Shown: positions 6,420-10,672 of the stretch, piece after piece
Position numbering within the stretch: position 1 is the first letter of the stretch
How the letters are laid out: the number at the start of each line of letters is the position of its first letter
Source of the DNA: Candidatus Saccharimonadota bacterium
GTDB lineage: Bacteria > Patescibacteriota > Saccharimonadia > Saccharimonadales > Saccharimonadaceae
DNA: 10,672 bases
Reading direction: 5' to 3'
Assembly: GCA_030536095.1 (NCBI GenBank)
Contig: JAUNQQ010000027.1
Span: 1 to 10,672 of the forward strand
The notes under the pieces: generated by a model
Seen by the model: the letters and a program-made list of their open reading frames with translations, nothing else
The model's database searches: none
What the model was told of the DNA's origin: nothing
Program-made: the position numbers and the translations under genes

Positions 6420-7244
6420 TTATAACAGCGACAAATCGCCGTGCGCACCTAAAATCCCTCGAAGAGCATAAGCGGTATCTTCCCAATTTCGAACAGAAAT
6501 TGTATCAATTCCCATTTCGACGACAGGATAATCATTACCGCCTTCCTGGGTCATGTCGCCGAAATATAGAATATCAGCTTTTCGGACTTTTAGCTCTTCC
6601 ATAAGATGAGTCATGCCAAAGACCTTATTCATTCCAGGCTGAAAAACATTAATGCTGGTCGTTCCGCCAATTTCATAACCAAATTCGGGCGCAAGCTCCT
6701 GACATCTCGCAACGATTTTTTCGCGCTTTTTATGGTCTGGATCCCAAGCATATTTTTCTTCAGTGCCGGCCTTTTGACCTAAGGCAGAAAATGTGACCTG
6801 GCTCAGGCGATTTTCGATTATCTCATCCCCGGGGCTAGGCTCATGCCAGAAGTCTAACTCTCTGGCAGCGCGCTCGATTGTTTCGGTGATTTTTTGGATT
6901 TGACGGTCGTTTAGCGGATAATTATAGATAAGCTCCCAATTTTTTTCGGAATATTTATCAGGGGCAACATTACCAATAGTGTCCTTTGGACTAATATTAT
7001 ATCTGTAATACTGAGTTCCTTGAGCGACAAAAAGATGTAGATGGGTAAAATCGGAGGGTGTTGCGCCAGCGACTTTCATAGGATTAACGATTTGGATGAG
7101 AAACTGCTCAAACTTTTGCCCAGAAATCGGACAGATTTCATAATATTTAGTTAAACCTGTCAACAGCGAAGCGATTTCGGGCGGGATTGGCACCTTAGCG
7201 ACATTTAGAGTATCGTCAAGGTCGAATGATAAAACTTTTTTCAT
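6420..7244 (-). CDS. HAD-superfamily phosphatase/mutase resembling eukaryotic-type phosphomannomutase
   Basis: A 274-residue HAD type IIB protein. Motif I is FDLDDTL (7-13), with D8 as nucleophile and D10 as acid/base. Motif II is ISGQKF (40-45) with S41. The cap contains ENRLSQVTFSALGQ (144-157) and EEKYAWDPDHKKREKIV (162-178). Then GGTTSINVFQPGMNK (193-207) gives the motif III lysine K207, and YFGDMTQEGGNDY (227-239) gives motif IV acidic residues D230 and D238. The order and spacing of ENR, GG-S-VFP-G-K and GD-T-GGND match eukaryotic phosphomannomutases (PF03332), which convert mannose-6-phosphate to mannose-1-phosphate. The length is close to theirs (about 250). HAD-IIB sugar phosphatases such as sucrose- or mannosylglycerate-phosphate phosphatases are the alternative. 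It has its own leaderless promoter and a short gap to the upstream regulator. Confidence 0.83.
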   Translation of the reverse strand: MKKVLSFDLDDTLNVAKVPIPPEIASLLTGLTKYYEICPISGQKFEQFLIQIVNPMKVAGATPSDFTHLHLFVAQGTQYYRYNISPKDTIGNVAPDKYSEKNWELIYNYPLNDRQIQKITETIERAARELDFWHEPSPGDEIIENRLSQVTFSALGQKAGTEEKYAWDPDHKKREKIVARCQELAPEFGYEIGGTTSINVFQPGMNKVFGMTHLMEELKVRKADILYFGDMTQEGGNDYPVVEMGIDTISVRNWEDTAYALRGILGAHGDLSLL

Positions 7245-7250
7245 AAGATG

Positions 7251-7259
7251 ATTATATCA
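7251..7259 (-). promoter_or_regulatory. Extended -10 promoter of the HAD gene, leaderless
   Basis: On the minus strand TG-A-TATAAT (7259-7251), then six bases (7250-7245), then ATG at 7244. This is the same geometry as four other clear cases on the opposite strand. No clear -35 is seen, as is common with extended -10 promoters. Confidence 0.75.
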
Positions 7260-7301
7260 TATTCCATAAAATTTACGCACCCCAATATAAATAGATTACG
7301 A

Positions 7302-7907
7302 CTAGACAATCTTTTTCTGCCAGGATTTTTTATGACATTTCGGACAGTACATATAGCACGTCCGCCCAAAATGTGGCGCAAGATACACGCTTGAATATTT
7401 TGGCACATAAAGATTTCCGCAATGTCTACACTGATATTTTCCCGCCTCCGTTTCGATTTTCAGACAAAAACTACCGCCAACTATCATAATAATTACGCCA
7501 ATCACAATTAAGACGATTGCGAAACTCGTCATCATCTCCATCATTAGTGTCGCCGCAAAGCACAGCGAAATTAGCGCCGCTGTCGAAATTACCCCGATTA
7601 CATTTTCATAAAACAGAAACTTTTTATTTTGCTCCGCCTCAATTCGCGCAAACTCCTCCAGATTTTCCTCCGCCTTCCGCGCATATTCGGTCTTTTTTAG
7701 TTCTTCACCAGAGAGCAATTCATTATAAGAAATATCAAAAATCTTACAGAGTTTCGCCATATTATTCGCGTCTGGCAGACAGATTCCGCGTTCCCATTTC
7801 GAAATTGAACGATTAGAAACATCCAATTTCTCCGCCAAACTTTCCTGCGTAAAATTTTTTTCCTGTCGCTTCTGCGCGATAAATTTACCAATTTTTTCTA
7901 GGTTCAT
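7302..7907 (-). CDS. XRE-family HTH regulator with two membrane helices and zinc-ribbon-like C-terminus
   Basis: A 201-residue membrane-tethered regulator. Residues 5-62 form a Cro/C1-type helix-turn-helix (PF01381): KIGKFIAQKRQEKNFTQ, then SLAEKLDVSNRSISKWERG as the recognition unit. An acidic/basic helix (68-97) links to two membrane segments, about 101-123 and 128-150. The tail has CRHC (160-163) and CPKC (188-191), with an extra C184, and GRT and KSWQKK near the end, consistent with a zinc ribbon. This layout is familiar from Firmicutes proteins of the same length, where the role is unknown; a membrane signal sensed and passed to DNA is a plausible inference. A Shine-Dalgarno AGAAAGGA (minus strand of 7912-7919) precedes the ATG, so it is leadered. 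It is divergent from the AlkD-like gene across 104 bp and could control that gene or itself. Confidence 0.87.
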   Translation of the reverse strand: MNLEKIGKFIAQKRQEKNFTQESLAEKLDVSNRSISKWERGICLPDANNMAKLCKIFDISYNELLSGEELKKTEYARKAEENLEEFARIEAEQNKKFLFYENVIGVISTAALISLCFAATLMMEMMTSFAIVLIVIGVIIMIVGGSFCLKIETEAGKYQCRHCGNLYVPKYSSVYLAPHFGRTCYMYCPKCHKKSWQKKIV

Positions 7908-7996
7908 TTTTTCCTTTCTATTTCCATTTTACGACCACATCGCCAAAAATACCACAACCCAGAAGTAGAATTATCACGAAAAACCCGAATATAATC

Positions 7997-8005
7997 TGAT
8001 ATAAT
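7997..8005 (+). promoter_or_regulatory. Extended -10 promoter of the AlkD-like gene, leaderless
   Basis: TG-A-TATAAT with six bases to the ATG at 8012. A second TATAAT (7990-7995) sits ten bases upstream as a direct repeat, ATATAAT twice. It lies in the divergent gap next to the XRE regulator gene; no clear inverted-repeat operator is visible. Confidence 0.75.
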
Positions 8006-8011
8006 AAACCC

Positions 8012-8692
8012 ATGTATTCCACTTTTCGCACCGAGCTCATTTCTCTTGCCGACGATAAATACCGCGATTTTTCAATGCGCGGCATTCCTTGTGACCGGCC
8101 ATTTCTCGGCGTGCGCATTCCCAAAATCAGAAAACTCGTCGCCAAAATTCCGTCCGAAAAACTCACCGAATTTCTCTCCGCTAAACCAATCGCCATCGAA
8201 GAAGTGATTGCGCGCGGCTTTGCCATTGCTCGTTTGCCATATTTAGAAATGCTAGAAGTTTTTGATTCCCAAGTTCAGATTCTTGATAATTGGTGTACGG
8301 TCGATACTTTTTGCGCCGCTCTGCGTAAGGTCATAAAATCCCACGAAGCCGATTTCCTCGATCAAAAAGTCGAGTCTTTGCTCGCCCAAAAAGATGAATT
8401 TGCCGTTCGTACTGGAATTGTCTGCCTACTAGATTTTTACGTAAATTCAGATTATCTACACCTGATTTTTGATCGTATTGAATCTCTAAAAAATCGCGAA
8501 GAATATTATATTAAGATGGCGCTAGCCTGGCTACTGGCGGAATGTTTTATAAAATTTCCCGACGAAACTTATGGTTATTTACAATGTTCTAAACTGGAAA
8601 AATGGACTTTTAATAAGGCCATCTCAAAAATCTGTGACTCATATCGAGTCGATTCTGAAACAAAAAAAGAGCTTAAAAAACTTAAAAAATAA
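8012..8692 (+). CDS. alkD: AlkD-family DNA alkylation repair protein (DNA glycosylase)
   Basis: A 226-residue all-helical HEAT-like repeat protein of the DNA alkylation repair family (PF08713). Bacillus cereus AlkD removes cationic N3- and N7-alkylpurines without flipping the base. Key residues line up: W94 and D98 (DNWCTVD), R133 (FAVRTG) and W173 (ALAWLLAE) have nearly the same spacing as AlkD W109, D113, R148 and W187 (gaps 4, 39 and 40, against 4, 39 and 39). Other family landmarks are LGVRIPKIRK (32-41) near the start, LLDFY (139-143), and EEYYIKMALAW (163-173). The C-terminus is Lys-rich, fitting DNA contact. It is a single gene with a leaderless promoter. Unlike the plus-strand genes left of 5 kb it is C-rich in its coding strand, as expected if it lies on the lagging strand. 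Confidence 0.92.
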   Translation: MYSTFRTELISLADDKYRDFSMRGIPCDRPFLGVRIPKIRKLVAKIPSEKLTEFLSAKPIAIEEVIARGFAIARLPYLEMLEVFDSQVQILDNWCTVDTFCAALRKVIKSHEADFLDQKVESLLAQKDEFAVRTGIVCLLDFYVNSDYLHLIFDRIESLKNREEYYIKMALAWLLAECFIKFPDETYGYLQCSKLEKWTFNKAISKICDSYRVDSETKKELKKLKK

Positions 8693-8712
8693 ACAGGTGA
8701 TATTTTATTATA

Positions 8713-8721
8713 TGTTATAAT
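8713..8721 (+). promoter_or_regulatory. Extended -10 promoter of the fic gene, leaderless
   Basis: TG-T-TATAAT with six bases to the ATG at 8728. It starts 20 bases after the stop of the AlkD-like gene. The promoter is intact although the gene behind it is frameshifted. Confidence 0.72.
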
Positions 8722-8727
8722 ATAGGC

Positions 8728-9296
8728 ATGAATAATGAGGAATTACAGAGTAAGAAGCGCGCTGTTGAGCTTTATGATAGTGGTAAAATTAACGAATTTG
8801 AAGTCGGCACGACCGCAGGCCTGAGCCAGATTCACCACTTCCTTTTCCAAGACGTTTTTGATTTTGCTGGAAAAATTCGCAATGTAGATTTAGTAAAAGA
8901 GATTTTGCACCAGTAATCTATCTAGGCGATACTCTAAAAACCATCGATTCTCTCCCAGATAATACTTATGATGAAATCATAAAAAAATATGTCGAGATGA
9001 ATGTTGCTCATCCGTTTCGGGAGGGAAATGGTCGCGCGACGAGAATTTGGCTCGATCAGATTTTAAAGAAAAAACTAGGAAAATGCGTTGACTGGTCAAA
9101 AATCCAAAAAACAGAATATCTTTCCGCAATGGAGCGTTCGCCGATAAATAATCTCGAAATAAAAACTCTCCTGGCTGGCGCTCTGACCTCTGATATCGAC
9201 AATCGCGAAGTCTATATGAAGGGTATTCAGTCTTCCTACGAATACGAAGAACAGTCCGAGTACGACATCCATAATCTACCACCTTTCTCCTCTTGA
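8728..9296 (+). pseudogene. fic: Class III Fic AMP-transferase gene, frameshifted
   Basis: The two frames together read like one Fic protein (PF02661) of the Neisseria meningitidis NmFic type, about 190 residues. Such enzymes move AMP from ATP to target proteins and are held off by their own helix. The first frame (8728-8916) gives the N-terminus up to FDFAGKIRNVDLVK and then a stop. The second frame, one base back, continues with DFAPVIYL (about 8901-8924) and the AMP-transfer motif HPFREGNGRATR (9009-9044), and ends at 9296. The frame change falls between about 8887 and 8899, in the flap that binds the target; the joined protein is also about two residues short there compared with NmFic. 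The C-terminal autoinhibitory pattern SxxxE is kept (S and E at 9234-9248). Causes could be a real mutation, an assembly error, or slippage of a Lys tRNA at AAAA (8895-8898). Confidence 0.87.
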
Positions 9297-9321
9297 AAAA
9301 CTACTAGAGAAGTGCTATAAT
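9293..9321 (+). promoter_or_regulatory. Full promoter of the murE-like gene, leaderless
   Basis: TTGAAA (9293-9298), a 17-bp spacer and TG-C-TATAAT (9313-9321), followed by six bases and the ATG at 9328. The -35 overlaps the fic stop codon. This is the best -35/-10 pair in the window. Confidence 0.8.
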
Positions 9322-9327
9322 CAGGCC

Positions 9328-10672
9328 ATGAGTTTTCGGGATATACCAGGTTACAATTCACTTATTATTCCTTACCATATTTTGCAGGCGATTTTCTTTG
9401 GTTTAAAATATCATCATCCCGGAAAAAAACTACGCGTTATCGGTGTAACCGGTACAAACGGAAAAACCACTACCGCCTTCATGATTTGGAAAATGCTAAA
9501 TAAGGCCGGTCTGAAGACTGGACTGATGACGACAGTTGCGTGGGGCTGCCCTGGATTTGCCGGTGATTGGGGCGGAGAAAAGAAAAAAGATGCCGGAAAA
9601 GACGGTCTAATAAAACAGATTGAACATATGACCACCGTCGATTCTAAGACTCTAAATCAGCGCATGAGCGAAATCCTAGAATCCGGCGCGGAATATCTTG
9701 TTCTTGAGGTGACTTCTCATGCACTTGCGCAATATCGGACTTTTGGCGTCCCGATTGAAATCGCCGTAATGACAAATATTTCCCATGAGCATCTTGATTA
9801 TCATAAGACTATGGAGCGTTATGTTGCCGCTAAGTGTAAGCTCTTTAAGAAAGCTGATTTTGGTATTATAAATTACGATGATGATCATTTTCAGGATTTT
9901 GCATCTACGCTCGAAGAGCCCGAAACTGAAGAAGTAGAAGATCCAGATAGTGGTATCTGGTCGGCCGAGATTCATACGAAAAAAATGCCCGCCACAGGAA
10001 AAAAATATATTACTTACGGCATAAAAAATCCCGCCACGATTCGTGCTGAAGCGATTCAGCTAGAACCGACTGGTGTTAAATATTCCTGTAATGATATAAA
10101 TCTCGTAGAAGGGAAGGTTCTAAATACCGATAACCTTACGATTGAAACTAGAATCCCCGGCGAATTTAACGTCTATAATTCGCTCGCAGCCGTTGCTGTT
10201 GGCGAAAAACTTAATCTAACTGAACGACAGATCGAGCGCGGTATAAAATCCCTAAAATCCGTTGAAGGTAGAATGAATGCAATTAAGATTTTCCCGGAAC
10301 AGAATTTTGACGTTATTATCGATTTTGCGCATACTCCTGACGCCTTCCAAAAAGTTTTTGATAGCGTAAAAGCAAAAAGCGGTCGCATCATCGCCCTAAC
10401 TGGTGGCGCTGGTCGGCGTGACGAATCTACGCGCGAAACTCGTGGCGAAATTATGGGAAAATATGCGGATATTGCCATTATTACCGAAGATGATTCGCGC
10501 GACGAAGATCCCGCCGAGATCGCTAAAATGTTCGTAGCTGGTTGTAAAAATTCCGGCCTAAAAGAAGGAAAAGTTCTAAAGTCCGAAAAGACCTCCGGAA
10601 AATATAAGAAGCATGAAAAGGAAATTTTAGTCGAACTAAATCGCCGAAAAGCAATTAATCTCGCAATTAATC
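9328..10672 (+). CDS. murE: MurE-like UDP-MurNAc-tripeptide ligase, lacking domain 1, 3'-partial (window edge)
   Basis: A Mur ligase that adds the third amino acid to the peptidoglycan stem peptide; 448 codons are visible before the right edge. Motifs: ATP loop GVTGTNGKTTT (39-49); EVTSHALAQYR (127-137), as in MurE EVSSHGL; MTNISHEHLDYH (148-159); AAKCKLF (167-173), where K169 is the expected carbamylated lysine; IPGEFNVYNSLAAVA (277-291); FAHTPDAF (333-340); and TGGAGRRD (358-365). The third-residue specificity motif is DDSR (388-391), against DNPR in diaminopimelate enzymes; Arg is kept. About 60 residues, including the usual GKGHE end, should lie beyond the edge. Only some 38 residues precede the ATP loop, so the UDP-binding first domain (about 100 residues) is absent. 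A glutamate-rich insert (196-206) is also unusual. The start is set by the leaderless promoter. Confidence 0.9.
   Translation, partial: MSFRDIPGYNSLIIPYHILQAIFFGLKYHHPGKKLRVIGVTGTNGKTTTAFMIWKMLNKAGLKTGLMTTVAWGCPGFAGDWGGEKKKDAGKDGLIKQIEHMTTVDSKTLNQRMSEILESGAEYLVLEVTSHALAQYRTFGVPIEIAVMTNISHEHLDYHKTMERYVAAKCKLFKKADFGIINYDDDHFQDFASTLEEPETEEVEDPDSGIWSAEIHTKKMPATGKKYITYGIKNPATIRAEAIQLEPTGVKYSCNDINLVEGKVLNTDNLTIETRIPGEFNVYNSLAAVAVGEKLNLTERQIERGIKSLKSVEGRMNAIKIFPEQNFDVIIDFAHTPDAFQKVFDSVKAKSGRIIALTGGAGRRDESTRETRGEIMGKYADIAIITEDDSRDEDPAEIAKMFVAGCKNSGLKEGKVLKSEKTSGKYKKHEKEILVELNRRKAINLAIN

Noticed and set aside
7918..8226. Minus-strand reading frame of 102 codons opposite the AlkD-like gene
   Set aside because: It overlaps most of the first third of a conserved gene and its promoter and shows no family features.
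8997..9296. Separate small Fic-core gene starting at 8997
   Set aside because: The ATG is an internal Met of the Fic frame (YVEMNVAHPF), has no promoter or good ribosome site, and the same frame continues upstream with Fic-like sequence.
1..10672. CRISPR arrays, insertion sequences or prophage genes
   Set aside because: No regularly spaced repeats, transposase motifs or phage structural proteins are seen on either strand.

Overview
The window reads as compact, standard-code bacterial DNA, most likely from a Candidate Phyla Radiation organism such as Saccharibacteria. That placement is an inference from small single-gene operons, a Mur ligase without its first domain, a eukaryote-type phosphomannomutase-like HAD protein and leaderless start sites; no marker gene proves it. 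TGA is used as a stop (genes ending at 1624, 2359 and 9296), which argues against the recoded Gracilibacteria and Absconditabacteria.

Layout. The left half (1-4984) is entirely plus strand: the 3' part of acetate kinase (gene starts outside the window); a TylF-like methyltransferase; a tightly overlapping three-gene unit (six-helix membrane protein, small ATP-cone-like protein, flavoprotein of the pyridine nucleotide-disulfide reductase family that lacks its redox cysteines); and a single-pass surface-type protein. A 210-bp gap (4985-5194) holds two strong hairpin terminators back to back. From 5195 to 7907 three minus-strand genes follow: a second single-pass surface-type protein, the PMM-like HAD protein, and an XRE regulator fused to two membrane helices and a zinc-ribbon-like tail. 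From 8012 the plus strand is used again: an AlkD-like DNA glycosylase, a frameshifted class III Fic gene, and a MurE-like ligase cut by the right edge.

Two large-scale patterns stand out. First, six genes on both strands share the arrangement TG-N-TATAAT, exactly six bases, then ATG, which places transcription start on the start codon (leaderless mRNAs). Genes inside operons, and two that carry leaders, have Shine-Dalgarno sequences instead. Second, the plus strand is G-rich over C on the left and loses or reverses that excess on the right. The change falls near the convergent gap at about 5.0-5.2 kb and persists in plus-strand genes on the right, as expected at a replication terminus; no convincing dif site was found.

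Functionally the window mixes fermentative energy metabolism (acetate kinase), cell-wall synthesis (MurE), possible sugar-phosphate chemistry (PMM-like), DNA repair (AlkD) and surface proteins. The best candidate for an undescribed system is the membrane protein / ATP-cone-like / cysteine-less flavoprotein unit at 1667-3971.
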